Shown: positions 9,524-18,749, counted from the first letter of the stretch. The stretch is 64,000 nucleotides of DNA from Novosphingobium kaempferiae (GCF_021227995.1 NZ_CP089301.1:310001-374000), one strand, 5' to 3'. Made by a program: numbers and translations. Notes: generated by a model from the sequence alone, not told the origin.

Positions 9524-9602
9524 TCGTCATTGCGAGCGCAGCGAAGCAATCCCGCGGCGGTGCCTGACCATGGATTGCTTCGCTGCGCTCGCAATGACGA
9601 CG
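9524..9602. repeat. Inverted repeat, family A copy 1
   Basis: The arms are about 29 bases each; the left contains GCGAGCGCAGCGAAGCAATC and the right is its complement. About 19 unrelated bases lie between them. It lies between the PepSY gene and the ABC-F gene, which diverge. Seven other copies occur in this window. Confidence 0.9.
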
Positions 9603-9671
9603 AGTGTGAGCTAGCCCGCTGCACAGCGCTACGTCTGGCAATCTGCTCAAAGCACCTGTAGGGCGCGGCGC

Positions 9672-11453
9672 ATGGCACTTGCACCAATCCTGAGCTGGGA
9701 AAACCTCGGCCTCGTCCAGGGCTCCGGCTGGCTCTTCCAGGGCCTCGACATCAATATCGCCCCGCGTGACCGGCTGGCCCTGATCGGCCGCAACGGCGCG
9801 GGCAAGACGACGCTGCTCAAGCTGATCGCCGGAATCGTCGATGCCGACAAGGGCACCCGCTCGGTGCAGCCGGGCACGCGCGTGGTGACGCTGGAGCAGG
9901 ATCCGTTCTTCACCGGCTTCGACACGCTGCTGGACTTCACCATCCACGGCGACGACGCCCCGCCCCGGCATGAGGTGGAAGCCATCGCCGACCAGCTCGG
10001 CATCGACCTCTCGCGCGAGGCCAAGAGCGCGTCGGGCGGCGAGCGTCGCCGTGCCGCGCTGTGCCGCGCGCTGGCGATGGAGCCCGACCTGCTGCTGCTG
10101 GACGAGCCGACCAACCACCTCGACCTTGCCGCGATCGACTGGCTGGAAGGCTGGCTCCAGCGCTACAACGGCGCCTTCGTGGTCATCAGCCACGACCGTA
10201 CCTTCCTGACCCGCCTGACCAATGCGACGCTGTGGCTCGATCGCGGCGGCCTGCGCCGCAAGGACATCGGTTTCGGCGGCTACGAGGCGTGGGAAGAGGA
10301 AGTCTACGCCGAGGAAGCGCGCGCCGCGCAGAAGCTCGATGCCAAGCTCAAGATCGAGGCGCACTGGCTGGAACGCGGCGTCACCGCCCGCCGCAAGCGC
10401 AACCAGGGCCGTCTCGCCAAGCTGTGGGAGATGCGTGCGGAGCGCGCCGCCATGGTCGGCCCGCAGGGCGCCGCCAAGCTCGCCGTGGTCGCCAACGACA
10501 GCAAGACCAAGTCGGTCATCGTCGCCGACAAGGTGACCAAGAAGTTCGGAGACCGCACGGTCATCAAGGACTTCTCGCTGCGTATCCAGCGCGGCGACCG
10601 CATCGGCATCGTCGGCGCGAACGGCTCGGGCAAGACCACGCTGCTCAAGCTGCTGATGGGCGAGATCCAGCCCGATTCCGGCACCGTGACGCAGGCCGCC
10701 ACTCTCGACGCCACCGTGATCGACCAGCAGCGCAGCCGCATGAGCCCCGAAATGCGCATCCGCGACGTGCTGGCCGAAGGCAGCGACTGGATCGACGTGC
10801 GCGGCGTGCGCAAGCACATCCAGGGCTACCTCAAGGACTTCCTGTTCGATCCGGGTCTGGTCGAGGCCAAGGTCGGCACACTGTCCGGCGGCGAACGCTC
10901 GCGCCTGCTGTTCGCGCGCGAGTTCGCCCGCACCTCCAGCCTGCTGGTGCTGGACGAGCCGACCAACGACCTAGACCTCGAAACGCTCGATCTCCTTCAG
11001 GAAGTCATCTCGGACTATGACGGCACGGTGCTGATCGTCAGCCACGACCGCGACTTCCTCGACCGCACGGTGAACGTGACGCTCGGCCTCGACGGCTCGG
11101 GCCATATCGACGTGATCGCGGGTGGTTATGCCGACTGGGAAGCCAAGCGGCGCGAGCGCACGGTGGGCGCGGCCAAGAAGGCGAAGGCCGAAACCGCCCC
11201 GCCCCCGCCGATGCCCGCGAAGAAGACCAAGCTCTCCTACAAGGACCAGCGCGACTACGAACTGCTGCCCAAGCGGATCGAGGAACTGGAAGCCGCCATC
11301 GTGCGCGACGAGCAGGCGCTGTCCGATCCGGCGCTCTACACGCGCGACCCGAAGAAGTTCGCCGCGCTGTCCGACGCCATCGCCAAGGCCCGGTCCGACA
11401 AGGACGCCGCCGAGGAACGCTGGCTGGAACTGGCCGAGCAGGTGGAGGGGTAA
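9672..11453 (+). CDS. ABC-F family ATPase, Uup type
   Basis: This soluble protein has two ABC domains and no membrane segments. The first has Walker A at residues 39-47 (GRNGAGKTT) and signature SGGERRR; the second has GANGSGKTT and LSGGERSR. Both are followed by LDEPTN Walker B segments. A C-terminal charged coiled coil (ELLPKRIEELEAAI onward) is typical of Uup. ABC-F proteins act on ribosomes or, for Uup, possibly on DNA-associated processes. At 593 residues the length is normal. It stands alone after a family A repeat. Confidence 0.92.
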   Translation: MALAPILSWENLGLVQGSGWLFQGLDINIAPRDRLALIGRNGAGKTTLLKLIAGIVDADKGTRSVQPGTRVVTLEQDPFFTGFDTLLDFTIHGDDAPPRHEVEAIADQLGIDLSREAKSASGGERRRAALCRALAMEPDLLLLDEPTNHLDLAAIDWLEGWLQRYNGAFVVISHDRTFLTRLTNATLWLDRGGLRRKDIGFGGYEAWEEEVYAEEARAAQKLDAKLKIEAHWLERGVTARRKRNQGRLAKLWEMRAERAAMVGPQGAAKLAVVANDSKTKSVIVADKVTKKFGDRTVIKDFSLRIQRGDRIGIVGANGSGKTTLLKLLMGEIQPDSGTVTQAATLDATVIDQQRSRMSPEMRIRDVLAEGSDWIDVRGVRKHIQGYLKDFLFDPGLVEAKVGTLSGGERSRLLFAREFARTSSLLVLDEPTNDLDLETLDLLQEVISDYDGTVLIVSHDRDFLDRTVNVTLGLDGSGHIDVIAGGYADWEAKRRERTVGAAKKAKAETAPPPPMPAKKTKLSYKDQRDYELLPKRIEELEAAIVRDEQALSDPALYTRDPKKFAALSDAIAKARSDKDAAEERWLELAEQVEG

Positions 11454-11537
11454 CCCGGTCGTAACCTTCGTAACCCTTGCAAAACCGCGCAATTCGTTGC
11501 AAAACCATCGAAAACCATATCGGTTTCAGGGGCAAGT

Positions 11538-12110
11538 ATGATAAACCGCATTCGCGACATCCGTCGCCAGAAGAGCATGACGCTCGCCGACGTGGCGGCG
11601 GCATGCGACCCGCCGACCACGGCGCAGACCATCGGCCGGCTCGAAACGGGGATGCGGAATCTCTCTCTCGTATGGATGAACCGGATCGCCGCCGCGCTGC
11701 AGGTGGAGCCGGAAACGCTGCTGCGGTCCGAGGGTGCGGAGCCTGCCCGTCTCGTCGCGACGCTGGGCGTCAAAGGCGCGGAAGCGCTGCGCAAGCCGAT
11801 CGACGCGGTGCTGCCCAACGACCTCTCCGCCGACGCGCCGTGGCTGGTGGTTTCGGTCGATACTGCCGTCGGCGCCTATCGCGAGGGCGACCAGCTCTGG
11901 TTGCGCCAGCACACCCCGGACGAAGCCTCTGCGCTGCTCAACCGCGATGTGCTCGCCCCCCTGCCCGGCGGCCGTTTCGCCTTCGGGCGGCTGATGGAAG
12001 GTGCTGCGGAGTCCGTCACGCTGCTGCCTCCGGCCACCGGCAAGAGCCCGGTGACGGTGGAACAACCCGCCTGGCTGGCAGTTGCCGAGATGCTCGTCCG
12101 CAAGCTCTAG
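11538..12110 (+). CDS. XRE-family helix-turn-helix regulator
   Basis: Residues 1-60 form a Cro/C1-type helix-turn-helix (MTLADVAAACDPPTTAQTIG followed by RLETGMRNLSL). The rest, about 130 residues, resembles a ligand or peptidase-like tail of LexA/CI-type regulators, but no Ser-Lys pair is evident. The start ATG 11538 has AGGGG about six bases upstream. It is six bases before the glycosyltransferase and probably co-transcribed with it. The regulated genes are not known. Confidence 0.82.
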   Translation: MINRIRDIRRQKSMTLADVAAACDPPTTAQTIGRLETGMRNLSLVWMNRIAAALQVEPETLLRSEGAEPARLVATLGVKGAEALRKPIDAVLPNDLSADAPWLVVSVDTAVGAYREGDQLWLRQHTPDEASALLNRDVLAPLPGGRFAFGRLMEGAAESVTLLPPATGKSPVTVEQPAWLAVAEMLVRKL

Positions 12111-12116
12111 GCCCCG

Positions 12117-13343
12117 ATGCACGTCCTCTCGATCGCCACGCTGTTCCCGAACCCGGTGAAGCCCTCGTTCGGGGTCTTCGTCGGCAACCAGATGCGCGCG
12201 GTCGTCGCGCAAGGTGAGATCGAGCTGACGATGGTGAGCCCCATCGGCATTCCGCCGTGGCCGCTCTCCAACCGCGAGCCTTATGCGCGGCTCAAGCGCA
12301 TCCCGGATTGCAGCGAAGACGTGGGCCTGCGGGTCCACTACCCCCGGTTCACGACCTTCCCCAAGGTCGGTGGCGACACCAACCCGGGGCGCATCGCGAA
12401 GGCCGTGCTGCCGCTGGTGCGCAAGCTGCACAAGGAAAAGCCGTTCGACCTCGTCGATGCGCAGTTCTTCTTCCCGGACGGCCCGGCTGCGGCGATCATC
12501 GCGCGGGAACTGGGCCTGCCGCTGACGATCAAGTCGCGCGGGGCGGACATCCACTTCTGGGGCCAGCGCCCGCACGCGCTCAAGCAGATGCTGGCGGCGG
12601 CGAACCAGTCGGCCGGCCTCCTCGCGGTCAGCCAGGCGCTGCGCGAGGACATGATCGCGCTCGGCATGCCGGCCGACCGGATCGAGATCCACTACACCGG
12701 CCTCGACCGCGAGAAGTTCCATCCGATCGAGCGCGGCGCCGCCCGCGCGCTGGTGTCGGCCATGCCGAACCTCGAGATCTGGCCCGAAGGTCCGCTGCTG
12801 GTGACGCCGGGCGCGCTGATCCCGCGCAAGGGTCAGGCTCTGGTGATCGAGGCGCTGACCCGCCTGCCCGACGCGCACCTTGCCCTGGCAGGCGCGGGCG
12901 AGGACGAGGCGCGGCTCAAGGCGCTGGCGCTGAAGCTGGGCGTGTCCGAACGGGTGCAGTTCCTCGGCCTGATCGACCACGAACTGCTGCCCCATGTGCT
13001 CTGCGCCGCCGACGTGCTGGTGCTTCCGTCCGCCAGCGAGGGGCTCGCCAACGTCTGGGTCGAGGGGCTTGCCTGCGGCACGCCCATCGTCATCCCCGAC
13101 ATCGGCGGCGCGCGCGAGATCGTCAGCGACGCCAGCGCAGGCCGCATCGCCGAGCGCACGCCCGCAGCCATCGCCGCCGCCGTCGAGGACATCCTGTCCG
13201 ACCCGCCGAGCCAGGACGAGGTGGCCGAACACGTCAGCCGCTTCTCGTGGGGCGTGAACGCCGAGAACATCGTGCGCTTCTGGAGAGGCGTTCTGGGCGA
13301 GGACGCGCCCGCCGAGGAGCCGCAGGAAGCGGACTCACTTTAG
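12117..13343 (+). CDS. Glycosyltransferase family 4
   Basis: The protein is a GT-B fold transferase that uses a nucleotide-sugar donor. The N-terminal acceptor domain starts with an FPNPVKPSFGVFVGNQ motif; the C-terminal donor domain has TPGALIPRKGQ, then the EX7E-type segment SEGLANVWVEGLACGTP and PDIGGAREIV. It has no signal peptide and should act at the cytoplasmic face. The 408-residue length is typical. Its stop TAG overlaps the stop of the facing SDR gene in the tetranucleotide TTAG. The acceptor sugar or lipid is not predictable. Confidence 0.88.
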   Translation: MHVLSIATLFPNPVKPSFGVFVGNQMRAVVAQGEIELTMVSPIGIPPWPLSNREPYARLKRIPDCSEDVGLRVHYPRFTTFPKVGGDTNPGRIAKAVLPLVRKLHKEKPFDLVDAQFFFPDGPAAAIIARELGLPLTIKSRGADIHFWGQRPHALKQMLAAANQSAGLLAVSQALREDMIALGMPADRIEIHYTGLDREKFHPIERGAARALVSAMPNLEIWPEGPLLVTPGALIPRKGQALVIEALTRLPDAHLALAGAGEDEARLKALALKLGVSERVQFLGLIDHELLPHVLCAADVLVLPSASEGLANVWVEGLACGTPIVIPDIGGAREIVSDASAGRIAERTPAAIAAAVEDILSDPPSQDEVAEHVSRFSWGVNAENIVRFWRGVLGEDAPAEEPQEADSL

Positions 13344-14098
13344 AGCGACGAGCCTCCGTCCAGCACGAACTCCGCTCCGGTCGCGAAGGCGCTTTCGTCG
13401 CTGGCGAGGTAGAGGCACAGCGCCGCCACTTCCTCCGGCTGGCCGAGGCGGCCGATCGGATGCCCGGCGACCCATTCGGCGTAGAGCTTATCCGGCTGGT
13501 CCGACTGCGCGAGAACCTTGTCGAGTATCGGCGTGTGGATCACGCCGGGATGCACCGAATTGCAGCGGATGCCGTATTTCTCGCGCGCATAGTGCAGCGC
13601 GATGGACTTGGTCATGTGGGTGACGCCCGCCTTTGCGGCGTTGTAGGCGGCAAGGTAGTGCGCGGCGCGGATGCTCGCCATCGAGGCGATGTTGATGACC
13701 GAGCCGCCGGTGCGCTTCATCAGCGCGACGACGTGCTTGCAGCCGAGGAACGGCCCGAGCAGGTCGACGTCGAGTTCATGGCGGAAGGCATCGAGCGTCA
13801 GCGCCTCCACCGAGCCGATCGTGGTGATGCCCGCGCAGTTCACCAGCACGTCGAGCCGCCCATGCAGCGCGTCCGCCTGCGCGAAGGCGGCGATCCACTG
13901 TGCTTCCTGCGTCACGTCGAGGGGCACGAAACGCGACGCGTCGCCGAGTTCGGCGGCCAGTCGCTCGCCCGCCTCCGCGTCGATATCGGCCAGCAGCACC
14001 GACGCGCCCTCGGCCACGTAGCGGCGCACGATGGCCTCGCCCAGTCCCGAGGCGCCGCCGGTGACGAGCGCCACCTTGCCTTCGATCCGTCCCGTCAT
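13340..14098 (-). CDS. SDR family oxidoreductase (classical)
   Basis: This NAD(P)-dependent dehydrogenase has TGGASGLGEAI for cofactor binding, NCAG, a catalytic Ser near NIASMAS and YNAAK as the Tyr-Lys pair. An Asp (LLADID) after strand two suggests NAD preference. At 252 residues it has normal length. ATG 14098 is used because GGGAGA precedes it by a suitable distance. It is divergent from the monooxygenase-like gene at 14236, sharing a 137-base promoter region, and is the first gene of the left catabolic island. Confidence 0.9.
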   Translation of the reverse strand: MTGRIEGKVALVTGGASGLGEAIVRRYVAEGASVLLADIDAEAGERLAAELGDASRFVPLDVTQEAQWIAAFAQADALHGRLDVLVNCAGITTIGSVEALTLDAFRHELDVDLLGPFLGCKHVVALMKRTGGSVINIASMASIRAAHYLAAYNAAKAGVTHMTKSIALHYAREKYGIRCNSVHPGVIHTPILDKVLAQSDQPDKLYAEWVAGHPIGRLGQPEEVAALCLYLASDESAFATGAEFVLDGGSSL

Positions 14099-14235
14099 GC
14101 CGCATTCTCCCGCGCCTGTTATCGGGCCTGACTTGGCCCCCGCGCGCCCTTGCGGCCACCTGTGCAAAGTGAGAGCGGCGCCTGTCCCGCACGCCCCCTA
14201 GCCTCCGCCTCACAACGAGCGAGAGGAACAGACCC

Positions 14236-14601
14236 ATGCGCATCATCGTGGCCGGATGGCTGCGTTACGCCGGCGACGACGCGACCTGCACCGAGATCAT
14301 CACCACCGGCCGCGACCACATCCTCGCCGCGCGGGAGGAGCGGGGCTGCCTCGCCTACACTTGGGCGGTGGACCCGCTCGATCCCGGCGTGATCCAGGTC
14401 TACGAGGAGTGGGAGAGTGAAGTGGACCTGCTCCAGCACTTCGCCGACCCGCCCTACGCGAAGATGCGCGCGCATCTGGAGCAGTGGGAGATCACCGGCT
14501 TCGGCGTGCAGCTCTACGGCGCGACCGGGGTGGAGGCGGTCTACGCCGAGGATGGCTGGCCGCGGAAGGAGATCTTCGGGGTGACGCTGGCGGGGGTGTA
14601 G
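14236..14601 (+). CDS. Antibiotic biosynthesis monooxygenase (ABM)-fold protein
   Basis: This 121-residue protein has the small ferredoxin-like ABM fold: an N-terminal strand MRIIVAGWLRY, the helix and strand with EERGCLAYTWAVDPLDPG, and YEEWESEVDLLQHF. Such dimeric proteins often oxidise or rearrange aromatic or quinone substrates without cofactor. The start ATG 14236 follows a good ribosome site (GAGAGGAA). It is convergent with the SnoaL gene at 14642 and probably belongs to the same catabolic island. Confidence 0.8.
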   Translation: MRIIVAGWLRYAGDDATCTEIITTGRDHILAAREERGCLAYTWAVDPLDPGVIQVYEEWESEVDLLQHFADPPYAKMRAHLEQWEITGFGVQLYGATGVEAVYAEDGWPRKEIFGVTLAGV

Positions 14602-14641
14602 GGTACGCCCGCCCCCGTGGAGGCGGGAAGTGCGTCGAACC

Positions 14642-15061
14642 TCACCCCTCGATCGGAATGAGAAAGTCCATCGTGTAGCGCTTCGCCTTCCACCCGTCCG
14701 CCGTGCGCACGACGTCGAAGTAGTACCGCCCGTTGACGGTGATCCCGCCGCCCGCCTTGTACTTGCCCATGCCGATCACATAGGCGCGGATCGAGGCGGT
14801 ATCGCCGTCGTAGGCGGTCACCGCGAAGTTCGTCAGGTAGTGCGCGTGCGCGGACATCGCCGCGAAGGTGTCCTCGAAGAACTTGCGGATTTCCGCGTGT
14901 CCGTTGAGGCTGGGAAAGCCGATCCCCGACAGGTCGAACACCGCGTCCTCGACGAAGACGGCGCAGATGCCGTCGAGGTCGTGCAGGCTGTCGACGGCGT
15001 GGGCGTAGGAGACGAGCAGATCCTGGATCGCCAGGCGATCCTCGATGGGGCAGGCGGTCAT
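14642..15061 (-). CDS. SnoaL-like (NTF2-fold) protein, operon gene 4
   Basis: The 139 residues form one SnoaL/NTF2-like domain, cone-shaped and used in cyclases, isomerases, dehydratases and dioxygenase small subunits. An Asp (AHAVDSLHDLDG) and a His (SAHAHYLTNF) occupy positions like the Asp-His pair of LinA and scytalone dehydratase; this is inferred by eye. ATG 15061 follows AGAGGA. It lies 15 bases after the VOC gene and is the last of a four-gene operon. Confidence 0.8.
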   Translation of the reverse strand: MTACPIEDRLAIQDLLVSYAHAVDSLHDLDGICAVFVEDAVFDLSGIGFPSLNGHAEIRKFFEDTFAAMSAHAHYLTNFAVTAYDGDTASIRAYVIGMGKYKAGGGITVNGRYYFDVVRTADGWKAKRYTMDFLIPIEG

Positions 15062-15076
15062 TTCGGGGTATCCTCT

Positions 15077-15625
15077 CTATTGCGCCATCATGGGGAAGCC
15101 GGGGCGGATCGGCTCGGCGCCGTCCCAGCCGACTGCGGCGCTGGCGATGCGGGCGAAGAAATCGCTCTGGAGCGGGTTTTCCTCGATCAGTTCGATCATG
15201 CAGCCAAGCGTCGCGCTGGTGTCGATGTAGCTGAAGCGGAAGCCGCCGAAGCTGCCGTCCACCGCGACGACGAAGCCCTGGTCGACATAGCGGGCGTAAG
15301 TCGCCGCGTAGTCGTCGGTATAGACGGCAAGGTGGTGGAAGCCGCCCTGCCCCTTGGCCACGGTGTCGCGATAGGCCGAAGGGTTGTCGCAGTGCTGCTG
15401 GATCAGTTCGATCTGCACACCGCCCGATTGGGCGATGGCGACCGAGAAATCGAGGCCGGACGCCGGCCTGCCACAATAGGAATATTCCTCCAGCACCACA
15501 TGCGGCACGGTGAGGAACGGCCCGATCCCGGTGGTGCGCACCCAGTGCATGCAGGCGGCTTCGAGGTCTTCGACCATGAAAGCCACCTGCATGACGTGGG
15601 AGCCCGGAACGCCGGGCGCAGCCAT
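15077..15625 (-). CDS. VOC family (glyoxalase-like) protein, operon gene 3
   Basis: This 182-residue protein has the vicinal-oxygen-chelate fold with metal-ligand-like positions in HVMQVAF, GFHHLAV and CMIELIEE. VOC enzymes include ring-cleaving dioxygenases, epimerases and lyases, so the reaction is not fixed. Its ATG shares one base with the stop of the Rieske gene (TAATG), showing translational coupling. It probably acts on the product of the oxygenase. Confidence 0.82.
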   Translation of the reverse strand: MAAPGVPGSHVMQVAFMVEDLEAACMHWVRTTGIGPFLTVPHVVLEEYSYCGRPASGLDFSVAIAQSGGVQIELIQQHCDNPSAYRDTVAKGQGGFHHLAVYTDDYAATYARYVDQGFVVAVDGSFGGFRFSYIDTSATLGCMIELIEENPLQSDFFARIASAAVGWDGAEPIRPGFPMMAQ

Positions 15626-16950
15626 TAGACTGGCGCGCCCTTCACATAGTCGTTGAGCAGTTCGTGGAAGCGCTGGATGCGCTTTTCCTGTCCCGGCAGG
15701 ATGCAGCCCTTGAACCCGCGCGAGTTGAGGCCCTGCTGCTGGCTGGTGCCGATCGAGAGATCCTGATCCGCGACGTAGCCCACCGAAACCCCGTCGCCAT
15801 AGACAGAGTGGCGCGCCACCGCGTCATGCTCCAGCGGCAGCATGCCGAGCGGGGTGAACACCTCCTTCATGCCATCCACCGGCGGATAGAGGCACCAGTG
15901 CTGGAACACGCACTTTTCCGGGTCGGTCGGGTGCGGCTCGGTGCGCAGCACCTGCAGCTGCTCGGGGCTCATGGTGAGGGTGAGGTTGGGGAACAGCGTG
16001 CAGTGGAAGTAGTCCACCAGTTGCTGGTCGCTCATGTTGTCGTAATTGGTGTAGCCGCGCCCCGGACCGAGGCGGCGCTTCGCCTCGATGATCGCTTCGC
16101 GCAGGTCGCCGGTGCGGCCGTTGTATTCCTCGGGATCGATGTCCCAGGCCCGTGCCGCCTCGCCCAGCGGAGCGGGCACTTCGGAGGTGTGGTAATCGAC
16201 GCGGGTGGTCGCCTGATGGCCCTTCATCCACATCGAGTTATGGCCCGAGGGGTACATCTCGAACAGCGTGTCGGGCAGGCCGTCGTTGATGAAGGTCGCC
16301 AGTTCCGGGTGGATGGTCGGGAGGTGGTAGCTCTCGTTGAAGTTGTCGCGGATGATCTTCCAGTTGAAGTCCGCGTCTGCCGAGACGTTGAGCACGCGCA
16401 CCCAGTTCTCGATGCCGTAGCCCTTGAGACGCTCAGGGAACGGCGAGAGCCATTCGTGCAGCGGGGCGACGTCGTCGTCCATGCACCAGAACACGAACGG
16501 GCCCCAAGTCTCGCAGCGCAGTTCGGAGAGGTGGACCTTGCCGCAGGGCGTGCCGCCCTCGAAATCGTCGGGATCCTGTACTTTCGCCAGCGTGCCGTCG
16601 AGGTCGAAAGTCCAGTTGTGATAGCCGCAGACGATGCGCGGCACGCTCGTCATCTCACCCAGGATCAGGCGGTTCCCCCGGTGCGGGCAGGAGTTGTAGA
16701 ACGCCTTGATCGAGTCGTCCTCCTGCCTGACCATGATGACGGATTCCTTGGCGAAGTTGTGCCGGATGATGTCGCCCGGCTCCTCCAGTTCCGCCAGCAG
16801 GCCGCCAAGGTGCCAGACCTTCGGCCAGAGGTTCTTCATCTCGCCGTCCATCCACTCCTTCGAGATGTAGCGGTCGGCGGTGATGGTGTCGCCGCGCACG
16901 GGCGGATCGAATTCCTGCGAGTAGCGCGAGACCTTGGTCTGGATGTTCAT
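15625..16950 (-). CDS. Rieske ring-hydroxylating oxygenase, alpha subunit, operon gene 2
   Basis: This oxygenase should hydroxylate a ring or similar carbon using electrons from a ferredoxin. The Rieske [2Fe-2S] ligands are Cys88, His90, Cys108 and His111, with spacing C-x-H...C-x2-H. The catalytic domain has iron ligands His209 and His214 in NESYHLPTIH. At 441 residues it fits a three-component type alpha subunit. No reductase or ferredoxin is in this operon; the ferredoxin at 42378 is P450-type. The start ATG 16950 is preceded by AGGAAG, about 12 bases away. It is co-transcribed with the gene upstream, 29 bases away. Confidence 0.92.
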   Translation of the reverse strand: MNIQTKVSRYSQEFDPPVRGDTITADRYISKEWMDGEMKNLWPKVWHLGGLLAELEEPGDIIRHNFAKESVIMVRQEDDSIKAFYNSCPHRGNRLILGEMTSVPRIVCGYHNWTFDLDGTLAKVQDPDDFEGGTPCGKVHLSELRCETWGPFVFWCMDDDVAPLHEWLSPFPERLKGYGIENWVRVLNVSADADFNWKIIRDNFNESYHLPTIHPELATFINDGLPDTLFEMYPSGHNSMWMKGHQATTRVDYHTSEVPAPLGEAARAWDIDPEEYNGRTGDLREAIIEAKRRLGPGRGYTNYDNMSDQQLVDYFHCTLFPNLTLTMSPEQLQVLRTEPHPTDPEKCVFQHWCLYPPVDGMKEVFTPLGMLPLEHDAVARHSVYGDGVSVGYVADQDLSIGTSQQQGLNSRGFKGCILPGQEKRIQRFHELLNDYVKGAPV

Positions 16951-16979
16951 GGCTTCAGGCTTCCTGTGTTTTCGCGTTC

Positions 16980-17507
16980 TTATTTCTGGCTGGGATCGGC
17001 GCCCGCGCGGCCTCCGCGCGGCGCTCCGGGATTGGCGGCGAAGAAGTCGAGCGTGCCGGGATCGTCCTTGACCCAGTCGGTCACGAGGGTGCGGGCGACG
17101 ATGCGCCACTCGCCATCGCGGCAGGCGTAATCGTCGAGGTAGCGGCCCGAAATGAACAGGTCGCGCAACGCCCCGTCCGGCTGCGAGACGGAGTGCCACG
17201 CCTGGAAGTACCACTCGCCCGTGGCCGTCTCGCCGTCGACGGCGATGCGCGACTGGCCGAGCAGGTGGTGCGTCGCATTCATGTCGGCGAGGAAGCCTTG
17301 CGCAAAGGCCACGAATTCGTCGGCGCTGCCCTTCATGAGCCCGCAGTCGACCACCGCGTCGTCGTGGAAGGCGCTGCGCTGGAGTTCGGGCTCCAGCCGG
17401 TCGAGCCCGCGCATGTAGCGCGCCGCCGCATCGGCAATGTCGCGCCGCGCGGCAAGGTCGCGGACTTCGGCCTCGATATCGAAGCGGGCTGTAGTCAGAG
17501 CGTCCAA
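16980..17507 (-). CDS. SnoaL/NTF2-fold protein, first gene of the Rieske operon
   Basis: The protein has one NTF2-like domain (about residues 10-150) with an Asp in RDIADAAARYMRGLD and a His pair in NATHHLLGQSR, a pattern seen in LinA-type and SnoaL enzymes. It could also serve as a beta-subunit-like partner of the Rieske oxygenase that follows 29 bases later. The start is TTG 17507 because GGAGG stands eight bases before it, and no ATG is available near the domain start. It is divergent from the TetR gene. Confidence 0.78.
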   Translation of the reverse strand: MDALTTARFDIEAEVRDLAARRDIADAAARYMRGLDRLEPELQRSAFHDDAVVDCGLMKGSADEFVAFAQGFLADMNATHHLLGQSRIAVDGETATGEWYFQAWHSVSQPDGALRDLFISGRYLDDYACRDGEWRIVARTLVTDWVKDDPGTLDFFAANPGAPRGGRAGADPSQK

Positions 17508-17627
17508 GGCAGGTGCCTCCGGACGGATTGCGCGCGTGTGCTGGGCATGCCCTTGCAGTCTCCCGTTCCCGGCCGGGCACGTCTGTGATCGCGCGCCTTT
17601 CAGCCTTGTGTGCAGCCTGTCGCAAAT

Positions 17628-17649
17628 AAACCGACTCAACTGCCGGTTT
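17628..17649. promoter_or_regulatory. Inverted repeat AAACCG-N10-CGGTTT, candidate TetR operator
   Basis: The 263-base gap between the Rieske operon and the TetR gene contains AAACCG at 17628-17633 and its complement CGGTTT at 17644-17649, ten bases apart. The A/T-rich flanks (AAATAA, TTTTTTTA) stand out in this GC-rich DNA and fit promoter positions. It is a candidate binding site for the adjacent TetR protein. Confidence 0.45.
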
Positions 17650-17770
17650 TTTTATGCTACGCTCCGCCGCACTTGCCGACCTGCGACTTTGGTTAGGTTC
17701 CCGCCGGACCGGCCTTGCCGCAGGAAAAAGGCGAACGGGCCGGGAAACGGCCAAAGGGAACGGGACCGAA

Positions 17771-18469
17771 ATGAAGGCCGAAGCGCTGCAGGACAGGATG
17801 CTGAACGCCCTGATGCCGGAGCTTCACGCCCGCCTGCCCGACAGCGCCGCGCCCGGCAAATGGCAGCAGCGCAAGAGCGCCCTGATGCGCGACCGGCTGG
17901 TTTCCGCCGCGATCGACTGCCTTGTCGGCGACGGCTATCCCGGCCTCACCACCGCCGCCGTCGCCACCGCCTGCGACGTGTCGCGCGGGGCGATGCACCA
18001 CCACTTCCAGACGCGCATGGAACTGGTCGCGGCGGTCGTCGACCATGTCGTCTACCACCGCATGCGCACCTTCCTTGCGGACTACTTCGACGCGGTATCG
18101 CGCCGGACGGACGAGCCGATGATCGAACTGGCCTGCGACGCGCACTGGCGCTCGGTCCAGACGCGCGACTACGCGGCGTGGCTGGAACTGGCGGTCGCCG
18201 CGCGCACCGACGCCGAACTCGCCGCCATCTTCGAGCCTGCCGCACGCCGCTACGACGCGGTCTGGACGAGCGAGATGATCGAGGCCTTCCCCCAGTGGCG
18301 CGAGGACTGGGACAACCTCAAGCTGGCGCACGATTTCACCAGCGCGATCCACGCCGGGATGCTGCTGCACAAGCCGATCTTCGCCAGCGAAGACCGCCTC
18401 GACCGCCTGCGCCACTTCGCCGCCCGTACCATGCAGCGGCTAAGCGAGGAAACGTCGTCGGGGGCGTGA
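17771..18469 (+). CDS. TetR-family transcriptional regulator
   Basis: Residues 35-85 form the N-terminal helix-turn-helix (LTTAAVATACDVSRGAMHHH), followed by a helical ligand-binding domain that ends near residue 225. The first 35 residues are an extra N-terminal tail. ATG 17771 is preceded by a GGGA-containing site. It is divergent from the SnoaL-Rieske-VOC-SnoaL operon, so it is the likely regulator of that operon and perhaps of the genes downstream. The effector would be expected to be a substrate or CoA intermediate, but this is inferred. Confidence 0.88.
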   Translation: MKAEALQDRMLNALMPELHARLPDSAAPGKWQQRKSALMRDRLVSAAIDCLVGDGYPGLTTAAVATACDVSRGAMHHHFQTRMELVAAVVDHVVYHRMRTFLADYFDAVSRRTDEPMIELACDAHWRSVQTRDYAAWLELAVAARTDAELAAIFEPAARRYDAVWTSEMIEAFPQWREDWDNLKLAHDFTSAIHAGMLLHKPIFASEDRLDRLRHFAARTMQRLSEETSSGA

Positions 18470-18537
18470 GGGCTGTCTCAACCCCACCGTTCGTCATTGC
18501 GAGCGCAGCAATGGGATGCCCGACCTCCCCCCTCCCC

Positions 18538-18614
18538 TCGTCATTGCGAGCGCAGCGAAGCAATCCAGCGTCGTGAGCCAACCGTGGATTGCTTCGCTGC
18601 GCTCGCAATGACGA
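18538..18614. repeat. Inverted repeat, family A copy 2, with a partial half-copy
   Basis: Two near-perfect arms of about 29 bases (left contains GCGAGCGCAGCGAAGCAATC) flank a short spacer. A broken half-copy lies just upstream at about 18490-18510. The 280-base gap between the TetR and SDR genes holds this element and the promoter region of the SDR gene. Confidence 0.88.
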
Positions 18615-18749
18615 ACGAGAGGGGACGAACGAGAGGAAAGGCAATGAACGGCCTCGGTCGTTCTCTCAAAAGTCACAGGTGTCCCTGCGGCGATCCCCCT
18701 TGCAGACTTCGCGCCAACGAATCCAAGAACGACACGGAAAGGAACCCTG

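Noticed and set aside
9441..10817. Leftward open frame of about 458 codons opposite the ABC-F gene
   Set aside because: It mirrors the coding pattern of the ABC-F gene on the other strand, and its C-terminal part is built from the family A repeat.
11526..13232. Leftward open frame of 568 codons opposite the XRE and glycosyltransferase genes
   Set aside because: It is an antisense shadow in GC-rich DNA, rich in Arg, Gln and Val with no domain.
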